Below, piece by piece: positions 44,947 to 57,075 of a stretch of DNA of 64,000 bases (the stretch's first letter is position 1; every line of letters begins with the position of its first letter). The stretch lies in NCBI GenBank assembly GCA_950295325.1, contig OX485804.1:11654001-11718000 (forward strand). The letters run 5' to 3'. Both the position numbers and the translations under genes were made by a program. Under the pieces are notes generated by a model that saw nothing but the letters and a program-made list of their open reading frames with translations, ran no database searches and was not told where the DNA came from. The DNA comes from Polytrichum commune. Its lineage: Eukaryota; Streptophyta; Polytrichopsida; Polytrichales; Polytrichaceae.

Positions 44947-45648
44947 AACCATACTAGGCAACTATGGCCTCACATTGGGCCAATGCCCATGAAGGCCGTG
45001 CCGTTCAGCCTCGGGTGGGTGAGGCCACACCACCTCACCCATATAAGCCTCTAGGACTCTACACGGGGCCCCTACCCCACCGTCAACCAACCTCTTGTCT
45101 CTCCACCAAGAGTTGGGGCCAAGTAGACATTTTCCCTTATCCGCTGGGCCTAGAAGCCCCCAGCAGCTTCAGACCATCATAACTTCCTTGTATGATGTCA
45201 GATGCTCACAAGAAACCACTCCATCCTCATCTACGCTTCACGTAGATGCCGATGGACTCCTCACTTGCCCCATTCGGGCAAGTCTTGGGGAAGTTATGCC
45301 TGTTTGAACCTTGGCAGTCCCGGGAATCACTCCCAGGCACTGCTGTACCAGGGCCTGTCCCGGGACACCGCCCCACTCAAATTGCCATAACTCCTAGCTC
45401 ACACCTCTAATTGAGGTGTTCTTGAGCATTCTAGAATCACCACGCCATGAGCTACGCATAGCTCATGGCCTTACCCTTGTGCTTCCTAGTCTCCGTGGGT
45501 GGGAGGCGTTCCCAACGCCCGGGGCCCTCACCCACACTAGGATCACTTGGGCCCTCTCACCAACGGCGCCACAAGTCCCGGGTGTCACTCTGGGGTCCCC
45601 CTTGTGCCCATGGTGTTTTGGGCACTCCTCATGGAGAGGTGCGCGACA
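44947..45648 (-). repeat. gypsy LTR fragment, right arm of LTR palindrome
   Basis: From GAACCATACTAGGC to GTGCGCGACA the plus strand shows the LTR in the opposite orientation, about 702 bp. It starts at the same LTR position where the left arm stops, so the two arms form a head-to-head inverted repeat with only a few bases between. Confidence 0.87.
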
Positions 45649-46051
45649 AAGAGGGTTGGTTCGCTCTTATGAACTACTGTAGCACCATAGCTGGTTCGTG
45701 CAAAAATAATTCCCAAATAAGAAACCAAAAAAAAATAAAAATTATGACTCCAATCAAACGAATAAGTGAAAATTTACATTAGAAAAAAAACAAATAATGG
45801 AAAATTTGGACTCTTCTTAGCTCCAACCACGTCAACGTGTTATAAGAGGCTGCATGATTACGCGTTAATGGCTCGGCGTCTTGCTCACGAGCTTCACAAG
45901 GTTGCTCAAGTCACGGGACAAAAACGCCGAGCACTTCCCAACGCTACCCATAAAATGCATTGCCTTCATCTTGTTTAGTAAGTGTAGAAGAGGGGCTCAT
46001 GAGGGCGAGGAGACCCAAAGGCTTATACACGGGGAGCGGCTCTACCAACCT
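45649..46051. other. unidentified sequence left of element C
   Basis: 45649-45830 is AT-rich with A-runs. From about 45830 the composition changes; a plus-strand frame reads YKRLHDYALMARRLAHELHK and onward to 45978 but has no recognised relatives. Its last five bases, AACCT, are the left TSD of element C; the interrupted sequence continues at 60637. Confidence 0.5.
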
Positions 46052-47024
46052 TGTCGCAACCCTTGCTAGGTCCCTTAATAATCTTGCCAATTTTCGTTTC
46101 TAGCAAAGGTTACGAGCGCTAACCCTTCGCATTCCGCCATGCTAATGGATAGCTCCTCTTACCCCGGACCAATAGTTCATAGGAGGGAACCAACCCTCCT
46201 ACTTTGCTTTCGGGACTCACCCCTTAATCGCTAACCCATTTCCCCAATGTGGACTTCCATCCATGGAAGTCCAATCCTATGTTGATCATCGCGTTGCCGG
46301 AGCAACACTACAACAACCCGAACCATACTAGGCAACTATGACCTCACAATGGGCCAATGCCCATGGAGGCCGTGCCGTTCGGCCTCGGGTGGGTGAGGCC
46401 ACACCGCCTCACCCATATAAGCCTCTAGGACTCTACACGGAGCCCCTACCCCACCGCCAACCAACCTCTTGTCTCTCTACCAAGAGTTGGGGCCAAGTGG
46501 ACATTTTCCCTTAGCTGCTGGGCCTAGAACCCCCCCAGCAGCTTCAGACCATCATAACTTCCTTGTATGATGTCTGATCATAACAACCAACCACTCCATC
46601 CTCATCTACGCTTCACGTAGATGCCGATGGACTCCTTGCTTGCCCCATTCGGGCAAGGCTTGAGGAAGTTATGCCTGTTTGAACCTTGGCAGTCCCGGGA
46701 ATCACTCCCAGGCACTGCTGTACCAGGGCGCTGTCCCGGGACAGCACCCCACTCAAATGGCCATAACTCCTAGCTCACACCTCCGATTGAGGTGATCTTG
46801 AGCATTCTAGAATCACCACGCCATGAGCTACGCATAGCTCATGGCCTCACCCTCATGCCTCCTAGTCTTTGTGGGTGGGAGGCGTTCCCAACGCCCGGGG
46901 CCCTCACCCACACTAGGATCACTTGGGCCCTCTCACCAACGGCGCCACAAGTCCCGGGTGTCACTCCGGGGTCCCCCTTGTGCCCATGGTGTTTCGGGCA
47001 CTCCTTATGGAGAGGTGCGCGACA
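46052..47024 (-). repeat. 3' LTR of element C
   Basis: 973 bp, ends TGTCGCAACCC...GGTGCGCGACA on the plus strand. The adjacent CTCACCCCCACCAAACGG is the polypurine tract on the minus strand. Confidence 0.94.
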
Positions 47025-47826
47025 CTCACCCCCACCAAACGGAGTCGATGCCCTCATCGACTATACTCGTAGTCGGCACACCAATTCTCAAGTTGCCATC
47101 CTCTATGGTGCGGCATTGTGTTTACCTTAGGGCGCGACCCCCACAATGCATCTTCAAATTTGGCATGGTCCCAAAGGTGTCGTTCCTAGGTGGTCCGTTA
47201 GCGACCTTGGATCTCTCATCCAAGGACCTAACCTATACTAGACCCACCTACTTTGGGACTCACTTGGGTTGCCCCTCCTTTGGGGCCTCCCCCGTTAGGC
47301 TCCACTAGCCTAACGTGACACATCTAGGCGAGACCTCAACGCTTCCACTAAGTTGTCTCGGTTGCAACTCCGAGATGGCTTTCCATTGTTAAGCCACGCC
47401 TCGATCGCACGGGGGTGATGCCAAGTCCCGCCCGACTCGGTTCCCACTTTGCTCTTTCGAGACATGGGTTCATGACTCCCATGCGCCAACTCTCGTTAGC
47501 TCGCGGGTAGCACTTTTATGAGCACGCGCCATCACCTTGTCCCCGCCCGGACAAGCCCACAACTAAGAAGTTTCTTGGTTTTATCCAAGGCCCCTCCAAG
47601 CCATGGCCCCCAATTACTCGGCTTACCCAACCTAGTTTGGCATGTCTATTCCCCCTCTTCCATTAACCAAACACAAGTACAAGACTAGGACCTCATCTCA
47701 TACTTTTCTCTTTGCACCACTAAAGTTTGGACTTTATTCCCTCAAGCCAAAGAACAAGTGCATGTTGTGGAGGAATTAACCTCGAAGCTATGTTTGCTAC
47801 TAGAGTCTCTCCCCCACTAAAGGAGA
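47025..47826 (-). other. 3' spacer of element C
   Basis: About 800 bp equivalent to 2119-2925 of element A, again with a purine tract at each end (minus strand). Any frames here recur in every copy without protein-like features. Confidence 0.7.
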
Positions 47827-48268
47827 TTGATGTCCTCATCAATGCCTACGCTTCTTTTTATTGGAATGTCTAGCCTTAGTTTCTTCAAAGTGCTTCACCA
47901 ATTCATTGGTGTTGACCATGTCTCTTGCCGCCACCCAAGCGGTTTCTTTCTCATGGTATCCTCACCATTTCACCAAGTATTCCTTTGTACTTTTTCTTTC
48001 CTTTTCACTTGGGCTTCCTACACTTGAGGATGCCCTCTTACCTCATGTTCCAAATGATGTCCACAAGGTCGGGAGGTGGCCTAATCACTTGCTTGTGATC
48101 GGGCCACAAGGTGTCGTCCTAAAATGACTTTCGTAATCAGACATGAAATGTCGGATGCACTTTGATCTCCGGCGGTAATTCCAACTTATATATGTCCTTG
48201 ACCACTTGTTCCACAATGGGAAACGAAGCTCCAATTTTGGACATGAACTTTGGAGTGAGGCCTTCCGG
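47827..48268 (-). pseudogene. integrase tail and chromodomain remnant of element C
   Basis: Reverse-strand homologue of 1690-2120 in element A; PPPDLV...IWNMR and YLVKW..GYHEKE segments are readable in broken frames. Confidence 0.7.
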
Positions 48269-49024
48269 CTAAGTGAAGTTGTTCACATTCAACAACGCCT
48301 TTTGGCCCACCTCATTCTCCACTTCGCGTCTTCCGGCATTGACTTGCACTCCATAGCACCTTCGGGCTTTCTCCACCAACAACTTGGTCATCTCCAAGAC
48401 TTGTTCACGCTTCTTGGCCAAGTCCTCACCATCTTGGTTGAACTCTAGTGTTGAATGTGCCCCCTCGAGAGCTAGGTTAATAGGTTGGAGCGCATCCACT
48501 CCATAAGCCACCACCAAAGACCACCCCTTGGTAGCCAAGTGCGTGGCTACATTGCAATTACACTCCGCTCGACCCACATAGTCCGCCCAATCTCCTTGGT
48601 CCGCCCCCACCAAGTTCCTCAAGTATTGCTTCAAGATTCCATTCACACGCTCCGATTTCCCATTCATTTGGGAATGCAAGGTTGTGCTAAACCTTAGTTT
48701 CATTCCGACCTCCTTAGAGAAATGCATTGAAAATGCACTTGTGAACTTTGGATCTTGATCCCACACAATCACTCTTGGCAACCCGTGGTGCCTCAACCAT
48801 CCTTTGAGAAAAGGCTATGCGGTCTCCAACGCGGTGGCGGTTCCCACAATCGGCACCATGTGTGCCCACTTGGCAAACCGCTCTACCATCAACAAGATGG
48901 CATCATACCCATGTGACTCCGGCAAACTTGTGATCAAGTCCATGCACATACCATGCCATGGCGCCAACGGGATAGGCAACGGTTGCAAGAAGCCGCCTTG
49001 CTTTTGGTAAGAGGCTCGGTTCAC
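48269..49024 (-). pseudogene. integrase of element C, two frames
   Basis: 49024-48815 encodes the core start, QPLPIPLAPWHGMCMDLITS, with the first Asp, and stops after GTATALETA. 48796-48269 resumes at MRHHGLPRVIVWDQDPKFTS with the second Asp and then MNGKSERVNGILKQYLRN, which retains the catalytic Glu, ending in a Lys/Glu-rich tail. The segment between the two frames has a stop and a shift. Of the copies in the window this integrase is the least damaged in residues, but it is still not one frame. Confidence 0.85.
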
Positions 49025-49059
49025 TTGGCACTTTGATTCAAGCCTTCACAAAGTCGGCT

Positions 49060-49720
49060 ATATCTTCCTTTATGCACCACCAATGGTACCCTCATGACAC
49101 CATTCTATGGCGGCTTTTTGATATGGCAGGCAATAGGACTATCATATTCTTCCTTCCAAACCGATAGCCTCAACTTGCCTTGTGGCACATACACCCAACT
49201 TTGCTTGCACTTGAACAATCCGTTCACCACCTTAACATCTTTGAGCACCTTGCTCTTGCGAAGCTCACCTAAAAGCTTTTGTGCTTTGGGGTAGTTAATT
49301 TACCCCTCCCGTATCTTGCATCACAAGTTTCCTTTGCCGGCACACATTAGCCACAAGGTTTGGATGGTTCTCATTGCTTGGAACTCTTCCGGTCTACTTC
49401 GCGCATCCGGCACCACATTTCCACGGTCCGGTTTGTGGACCAAATCCACCTTCATAAGCGCCAAACTATCATGCCACCGCAATGACTTGGCGTTCACTTA
49501 CGCTTGTATGTCAAAATACTTTTAGGACACATTGTCCATGTAGACCTTTGCTTTGTGCGACCCCATATAATGTCGCCACATCTTCAAGCAATGCACTACG
49601 GCAAAGAAGTTCTTTGTCATGAGTTGGTTGTCTTCTTTGACAACCATCGAGCTTTATGCTCCCATATGCAATGGCCATCCATCTTACACATAATCCACCA
49701 TTGGCAAAGGCACTCACCCC
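49060..49720 (-). pseudogene. zinc linker and RNase H end of element C
   Basis: Degenerate reverse-strand homologue of 470-912 in element A: IAHFVKA linker, KTKVYTDN-like and LALM..LIHKP segments interrupted by stops. Segment 49511-49813 encodes KFSSPPVLKFAEFDKPFEVH and then QRRQPTHDKELL. Confidence 0.75.
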
Positions 49721-50530
49721 CGTATGCACCTCGAAAGGTTTGTCAAACTCCGCGAACTTGAGCACAGGCGGCGAAGAGAACTTGGTGTTAAGCTCCCCAA
49801 AGACTCGTGACAAACATCATCCCACTCTTGGGATAGCCATTTCTTCCACAAGTCGCACAAGGTGGGACAACCATCGAGCTTCATGCTCTCATATGCCATG
49901 GCCATCCATCTTGCCTCAACATCCGCCAATGGTAAAGTCACTCGCCCCCGTATGCACCTCAAAAGGTTTGTCAAACTCCGCGAACTTGAGCACGGGCGGC
50001 GAAGAGAACTTGCTCTTAAGCTTCTCAAAGACTTGGTGGCAAGGCTCATCCCACTCTTGGGATAGCCATTTCTTTCACAAGTCGCACAAGGTTTGACAAC
50101 CTTTAAGCTTAATGCTCCCATATGCAATGGGCATCCATCTTGGATCAACATCCGCCAATGGTAAAGTTACTCGCCCCCGTATGCACCTCAAAAGGTTTGT
50201 CAAATTTCGCAAACTTGAGCACGGGCGGCGAAGAAAACTTGGTCTTAAGCTCCTTAAAGACTTGGTGGCAAAGCTCGTCCCACTTTTGGGATAGCCATTT
50301 CTTGCATAAGTTGGACAAGGTCGGACAACCATCGAGATTCATGCTCTTATATGCAATGGCCATCCATTTTGCCTCAACATCCGCCAATGCTAAAGTCACT
50401 CGCCCCCGTATGCACCTCAAAAGGTTTGTCAAAGTCCGCGAACTTAAGCACGGGCGGCGAAGAGAACTTGTTTTTGAGCCCCCCAAAGGCTTGGTGACAA
50501 GGCTCATCCCACTCTTGGGATAGCCATTTT
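49720..50530 (-). repeat. four tandem 229-bp units in RNase H region of element C
   Basis: The marker GTATGCACCTC recurs at 49722, 49950, 50179 and 50408 (228-229 bp apart). Each unit encodes KWLSQEWDE(L)CH, then a segment like FKELKTKFSSPPVLKFAKFD and KPFEVHTGAS. The period is not a multiple of three, so each unit changes the frame of the next. Confidence 0.88.
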
Positions 50531-51417
50531 CCTCAATAAGTTGAATAAGGTCCTAGCAACCTTAGAAAACTCTCGAATGAAGTTGTGGTACTAATTGGCT
50601 AGGCCAACAAATGACCTAAGCCCTTTTGAATCAAGGGCCAATTCTCTTTTTGGATTGCCTTGACATTCTTCATGTTCGTCCACCAACTTCATTTATCACC
50701 ACATACCTCAAGAGCTCAATCTCTCGTTGAGCAAAGTGATTTTTCACTTCTTGGCGGTAATTTTTTTTTTGGGCAACACATTGGTGAATACATCCTTGTA
50801 TTTCACCAACATCACACCAATGTTGTTTGGGGGAGGCCCATCTTTCCTAGCCTCCCCATACGTTCCTTGGAGTTGCTCCAATTGAACCATGACTATTATG
50901 TTTTATTTTTATTTTTATTCGGTCCATTAAGACCAAATTCAACTTAGGTCCTCCTACCATAGGAGTCATTGTTAATTTGAACTTCAATTCTTTGCCATTA
51001 TGACACATCATAATGCACCGCAAGCACACCGGCTTGCACCTCACATCTATCATGTGAGTTTCAAAGAAGGCGGCCTTCACAATGACATGCATTTCATCTA
51101 TTTCACATGGTGTGAAATTTTGACAAAATTCCAATGTCCCACATTGAAAGGTTACATGCATCGCGGCCTCCTTTGTCTCATGCGGTTCGCCCTTTCCAAA
51201 CCGCACCTTGGTGGGCTTCACCACTCTACCAATCGGCAAACCCCAACTCCCTTGTGAGCTTTGGGGTCATGAAAGAATGCCTTAATTCTTTGTCAACCCA
51301 TGAGACAAACCTCCCATTTATTTGAGCCTCAAGGTACAAAATACTTGGCCTCGGCTTAAAGCTACTAGCCTTGGCCACAAAGCCATCGTCCAACATTTGG
51401 TCCTCGGCAACTTGGCT
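50531..51417 (-). pseudogene. protease and RT remnants of element C, RT palm missing
   Basis: Minus strand. 51400-51230 reads RPSILYLEAQINGRFVSWVD and then KELRHSFMTPKLTRELGF, a gypsy protease in which the expected D(T/S)GA is gone (VDKELRHSF). 51239-50847 continues the protease tail. Next come DVFTNVLPKK (RT start) and almost at once KNVKAIQ...GLRSFVGLANQYHNF (RT end). The palm with YLDD and all between, normally well over 100 residues, is absent. Confidence 0.82.
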
Positions 51418-52392
51418 TGTCGCAACCCTTGCTAGCCCCCCCTTGACCATCTTGCCAATTTTCAATTCTAGCAAAGGTTACGAGTGGCTAACCCTTCGCA
51501 TACCGCCATGCTAATGGTTAGCTCCTCTAACCCCGGACCAATAGTTCATAGGAGGGAACCAACCCTCCTACTTTGCTTTCGGGACTCACCCCTTAATCGG
51601 TAACCCATTTCCCCAATGTGGACTTCCATCCATGGAAGTCCAATCCTATGTTGATCATCGCGTTGCCGGAGCAACACTACAACAACCCGAACCATACTAG
51701 GCAACTATGGCCTCACAATGGGCCAATGCCCATGGAGGCCTTGCCGTTCGGCCTCGGGTGGGTGAGGCCACACCACCTCACCCATATAAGCCTCTAGGAC
51801 TTCACGCGGGGCCCCTACCCCACCGTCAACCAACCTCTTGTCTCTCTACCAAGAGTTGGGGCCAAGTGGACATTTTCCCTTAGCCGCTGGGCCTAGAAGC
51901 CCCCAGCAGCTTCAGACCATCATAACTTCCTTGTATGATGTCTGATTCCAGCAACAAACCACTCCATCTTCATCTACGCTTCACGTAGATGCCGATGGAC
52001 TCCTCACTTGCCCCATTCGGGCAAGTGCTGAGGAAGTTATGCCTGTTTGAACCTTGGCAGTCCCGGGAATCCCTCCCAGGCACTGCTGTACCAGGGCGCT
52101 GTCCCGGGACAGCGCCCCACTCAAATGGCCATAACTCCTAGCTCACACCTCCGATTGAGGTGATCTTGAGCATTCTAGAATCACCACGCCATGAGCTACG
52201 CATAGCTCATGGCCTCACCCTCATGCCTCCTAGTCTTTGTGGGTGGGAGGCGTTCCCAACGCCCGGGGCCCTCACCCACACTAGGATCACTTGGGCCTTC
52301 TCACCAACGGCGCCACAAGTCCCGGGTGTCACTCCGGGGTCCCCCTTGTGCCCATGGTGTTTCGGGCACTCCTCATGGAGAGGTGCGCGACA
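51418..52392 (-). repeat. 3' LTR of element D
   Basis: 975 bp; distinguishes itself from C-type LTRs by CTAGCCCCCCCTTGACC near its plus-strand start. Polypurine tract directly after it (52393-52408). Confidence 0.95.
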
Positions 52393-53200
52393 CTCACCCC
52401 CACCAAACGGAGCCGATGCCCTCATCGACTATACTCGTAGTCGGCACACCAATTCTCAAGTTGCCATCCTCTATGGTGCGGCATTGTGTTTACCTTAGGG
52501 CGCGACCCCCACAATGCTTCTTCAAATTTGGCATAGTCCCAAAGGTGTCGTTCCTAGGTGGTCCGTTAGCGACCTTGGATCTCTCATCCAAGGACCTAAC
52601 CTATACTAGACCCACCTACTTTGGGACTCACTTGGGTTGCCCCTCCTTTGGGGCCTCCCCCGTTAGGCTCCACTAGCCTAACGTGACACATCTAGGCGAG
52701 ACCTCAACGCTTCCACTAAGTTGTCTCGGTTGCAACTCCGAGATGGCTTTCCATTGTTAAGCCACGCCTCGATCGCACGGGGGTGATGCCAAGTCCCGCC
52801 CGACTCGGTTCCCACTTTGCTCTTTCGAGACATGGGTTCATGACTCCCATGCGCCAACTCTCGTTAGCTCGTGGGTAGCACTTTTATGAGCACGCGCCAT
52901 CACCTTGTCCCCGCCCGGACAAGCCCACAACTAAGAAGTTTCTTGGTTTTATCCAAGGCCCCTCCAAGCCATGGCCCCAATTACTCGGCTTACCCAACCT
53001 AGTTTGGCATATCTATTCCCCCTCTTCCATTAACCAAGCACAAGTACAAGACTAGGACCTCATCTCATACTTTTCTCTTTGCACCACTAAAGTTTGGACT
53101 TTATTCCCTCAAGCCAAAGAACAAGTTAATGTTGTGGAGCAATTAGCCTCGAAGCTAAGTGTGCTACTAGCGTCTCTCCCCCACTAAAGGAGATTGATGT
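52393..53200 (-). other. 3' spacer of element D
   Basis: Non-coding spacer equivalent to that in elements A and C, with a purine tract at both ends on the minus strand. Confidence 0.65.
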
Positions 53201-54725
53201 CCTCATCAATGCCTACGCTTCATTTTATTGAAATGTCTAGCCTTAATTTCTTCAAAGTGCTTTACCAATTCCTTGGCGTTCATCATGTCTCTTGCCGCTA
53301 CCCAAACGGCTTCTTTCTCATGGTATCCTCACCATTTCACCAAGTACTCCTTTGTTCATTTTCTTACTTTTTCACTTGGGCTTCCTACACTTGATGATGC
53401 CCTCCTACCTCATGTTCCAAATGACATCCACAAGGTCGGGAGGTGGCCTAATCACTTGCTTGTAATTGGGCCACAAGGTGTCGTCCTGAAATGGCTTTAG
53501 GAATGAGACATGAAATGTTGGATGCACTTTGATCTCGGGCGGTAATTCCAACTTATACATGTCCTTGAACACTTGTTCCACAATGGGAAATGAAGCTCCA
53601 ATTTTGGACATGAACTTTGGAGTGAGGCCTTCCGGCTAAGTGAAGTTTTTCACATTCAACAACATCTTTTGGCCCACCTCATTCTCCACTTCGCGTCTTC
53701 CGGCATTGACTTGCACTTCGTAGCACATTCGGGCTTTCTCCACCAACAACTTGGTCATCTCCAAGACTTGTTTACATTCTTGGCCAAGTCCTCACCATCT
53801 TGGTTGAACTCTAGTGTTGAATGTGCCCCCTCGAGAGCTAGGTTAATAGGTTGGAGCGCATCCACTCCATAAGCCACCACCAAAGGCCACCCCTTGGTAG
53901 CCAAGTGCGTGGCTACATTGCAATTACACTCCGCTCGACCCACATAGTCCGCCCAATCTCCTTGGTCCGCCCCCACCAAGTTCCTCAAGTATTGCTCCAA
54001 GACTCCATTCACACGCTCCGTTTCCCATCCATTTAGGAATGCAAGGCCGTGCTAAACCTTAGTTTCCTTCCGACCTCCTTAGAGAAATGCATTGAAAATG
54101 CACTTGTGAACTTTGGATCTTGATCCCACACAATCACTCTTGGCAACCCGTGGTGCCTCAACCATCCTTTGAGAAAAGGCTATGCGGTCTTCAACGCGGT
54201 GGCGGCTCCCACAATCGGCACCATGTGTGCCAACTTGGCAAACCGCTCTACCATCAACAAGATGGCATCATACCCATGTGACTCCGGCAAACTTGTGCTC
54301 AAGTCCATGCACATACTATGCCATGGCGCCGACGGGATAGGCAACGGTTGCAAGAAACCGCCTTGCTTTTGGTAAGAGCTCGGTTCACTTTGCACTTTAA
54401 TTCAAGCCTTCACAAAGTGGGCTATATCTTCCTTTATGCACCGCCAATGGTACCTCCATGACACCATTCTATGGCGGTTTTTTTTCTTTCTCCTCTATGG
54501 CCGGCAATAGGACTATCAAATTCCTCCTTCAAAACCGATAGCCTCAACTTGCCTTGTGGCACATACACCCAACTTTGCTTGCACTTGAACAATCCGTCCA
54601 CCAACTTAACCTCTTTGAGCACCTTGCTCTTCCGAAGTTCACCTAAAAGTTTTTGTGCTTTTGGGGTAGTTAATTTACCCCTCCCGTATCTTGCATCACA
54701 AGTTTCCTTTGCCGGCACACATTAG
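53201..54725 (-). pseudogene. chromodomain, integrase and linker remnants of element D
   Basis: 53611-53405 encodes MSKIGASFPIVEQVFKDMYK and LELPPEIKVHPTFHVSFLK, the clearest copy of the integrase tail. 54012-53755 and 54395-54180 hold the integrase core in fragments (MCMDLSTSLP with the first Asp). 54718-54434 encodes the linker, including SPIAGHRGERKK. Stops and shifts separate all parts. Confidence 0.8.
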
Positions 54726-55090
54726 CCACAAGGTTTGGATGGTTCTCATTGCTTGGAACTCTTCCGGTCTACTTCGCGCATCCGGCACCACATTTCCACC
54801 ATCCGCTTTGTGGATCAAATCCACCTTCATAAGCGCCAAACTATCATGCCTCCGCAATGACTTGGCGCTCACTTGCGCTTGTATGTCAAAATACTTTTAG
54901 GACACATTGTCCATGTAGACCTTTGCTTTGTGCGACCCCATATAATGTCGCCACATCTTCAAGCAATGCACTACGGCAAAGAAGTTCTTTGTCATGAGTT
55001 GGTTGTCTTCTTTGACAACCATCGAGCTTTATGCTCCCATATGCAATGGCCATCCATCTTACACATAATCCACCATTGGCAAAGGCACTC
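54726..55090 (-). pseudogene. RNase H remnant of element D
   Basis: Minus strand; part of 55188-54886 encodes QRRQPTHDKELLCRSALLED, the C-terminal RNase H part, joined to the first 229-bp unit. Interrupted by a stop after VLKVF. Confidence 0.75.
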
Positions 55091-55905
55091 ACCCCCGTAT
55101 GCACCTCGAAAGGTTTGTCAAGCTCCGCGAACTTGAGCACGGGCGGCGAAGAGAACTTGGTGTTAAGCTCCCCAAAGACTCGTGACAAACATCATCCCAC
55201 TCTTGGGATAGCCATTTCTTCCACAAGTCGCACAAGGTGGGACAACCATCGAGCTTCATGCTCTCATATGCCATGGCCATCCATCTTGCCTCAACATCCG
55301 CCAATGGTAAAGTCACTCGCCACCCCGTATGCACCTCAAAAGGTTTGTCAAACTCCGCGAACTTGAGCACGGGCGGCGAAGAGAACTTGCTCTTAAGCTT
55401 CTCAAAGACTTGGTGGCAAGGCTCATCCCACTCTTGGGATAGCCATTTCTTTCACAAGACGCACAAGGTTTGACAACCTTTAAGCTTAATGCTCCCATAT
55501 GCAATGGGCTTCCATCTTGGATCAACATCCGCCAATGGTAAAGTTACTCGCCCCTGTATGCACCTCAAAAGGTTTGTCAAATTTCGCAAACTTGAGCACG
55601 GGCGGCGAAGAAAACTTGGTCTTAAACTCCTTAAAGACTTGGTGGCAAAGCTCATCCCACTTTTGGGATAGCCATTTCTTGCATAAGTTGGACAAGGTCG
55701 GACAACCATCGAGATTCATGCTCTTATATGCAATGGCCATCCATTTTGCCTCAACATCCGCCAATGGTAAAGTCACTCGCCCCCGTATGCACCTCAAAAG
55801 GTTTGTCAAAGTCCGCGAACTTAAGCACGGGCGGCGAAGAGAACTTGTTTTTGAGCCCCCCAAAGGCTTGGTGACAAGGCTCATCCCACTCTTGGGATAG
55901 CCATT
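55090..55905 (-). repeat. four tandem 229-bp units in RNase H region of element D
   Basis: Marker GTATGCACCTC (third copy TGTATGCACC) at 55098, 55327, 55556 and 55785, exactly 229 bp apart. The number and spacing match element C, so the amplification predates both insertions. Confidence 0.88.
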
Positions 55906-56780
55906 TTCCTCAATAAGTTGAATAAGGTCCTAGCAACCTTAGAAAACTCTCGAATGAAGTTGTGGTACTAATTGGCTAGGCCAACAAATGACCTAAGCCC
56001 TTTTGAATCAAGGGCCAATTCTCCTTTTGGATTGCCTTGACATTCTTCATGTTCGTCCACCAACTTCATTTATCACCACATACCTCAAGAGCTCAATCTC
56101 TCGTTGAGCAAAGTTATTTTTCACTTCTTGGCGGTAATTTTTTTTTGGGCAACACATTGGTGAATACATCCTTGTATTTCACCAACATCACACCAATGTT
56201 GTTTGGGGGAGGCCCATCTTTCCTAGCCTCCCCATACGTTCCTTGGAGTTGCTCCAATTGAACCACGACCATTATGTTTTTATTTTATTTTATAAATTCG
56301 GTCCATTAAGACCAAATTCAACTTAGGTCCTCCTACCATAGGAGTCATTGTTAATTTGAACTTCAATTCTTTGCCATTATGACACATCATAATGCACCAC
56401 AAGCACACCGGCTTGCACCTCACATCTATCATGTGAGTTTCAAAGAAGACGGCCTACACAATGACATGCATTTTATCTATTTCACTTGGTGTGAAATTTT
56501 GACAAAATCCAATGTCCCACATTGAAAGGTTACATGTATCACGGCCTCCTTTGTCTCATGCGGTTCGCCCTTTCCAAACCGCACCTTGGTGGGCTTGTTT
56601 TCTCTATCAATCGGCAAGCCCCAACTCGCTTGTGAGTTTTGGGCTCAAGAAGGAGTAATAGCCTCTTTGTCAACACATGAGACATTTCTCCCATTCATTT
56701 GAGCCTCAAGGTACAAAATACTTGGCCTCGGCATAAGGCTACTAGCCTTGGCCACAAAGCCATCGTCCAACATTTGGTCC
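55906..56780 (-). pseudogene. protease and RT remnants of element D, RT palm missing
   Basis: Same gap as in element C: the RT start and RT end lie within about 350 bp and no YxDD segment is present. Protease segment RPSILYLEAQMNGRNVSCVD runs into KEAITPS without the catalytic triad motif. Confidence 0.8.
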
Positions 56781-56789
56781 TCGGCAACT

Positions 56790-57075
56790 TGGCTTGGCTT
56801 GGTCCGCAAAGCCAACTTTAAACATTTCGTCCGCGGGACAAATTGGTTTGGTGCCACAAAACCAATTTCTAATAATTTGTCCGCAAAACAAACATGTTTT
56901 GCCTTGGTAGCACAAAGCCACCTTCTCACACTCCGTCCACGGCACGAACATGAATTGCCTTGGTAGGACAAACCCACCTCCCAACATTCCGTCCGCGGCA
57001 CAAGTATGATTTGCTTTGGAAGCATAAAGCCACCTTTCAACATTCCGTTTGCGGCTCCAACATGTTTTGCCTAAG
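56790..57075 (-). repeat. 56-bp tandem repeats in 5' region of element D
   Basis: GTCCGC-type anchors at 56829, 56879, 56935, 56991 and 57047 (spacing 50, 56, 56, 56). Units carry TTTTGCCTTGGTAG and ACAAAGCCACCTT. The matching block of element C is at 58718-58995. The protein in this region is repeated and frame-shifting, not a recognisable Gag. Confidence 0.75.

Noticed and set aside
45766-45978. 71-codon frame left of element C
   Set aside because: No domain and no support; kept only as unidentified sequence.
46792-47308. Long open frames of about 112 and 155 codons recurring in every LTR copy
   Set aside because: They appear wherever the LTR or adjacent spacer occurs, overlap in several frames, have no domain or start context, and follow the palindromes of the repeat. 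They are by-products of GC-rich repeat sequence.
49316-50523. Plus-strand frames such as 50122-50523 in elements C and D
   Set aside because: They repeat with the 229-bp unit and lie antisense to recognisable RNase H codons.
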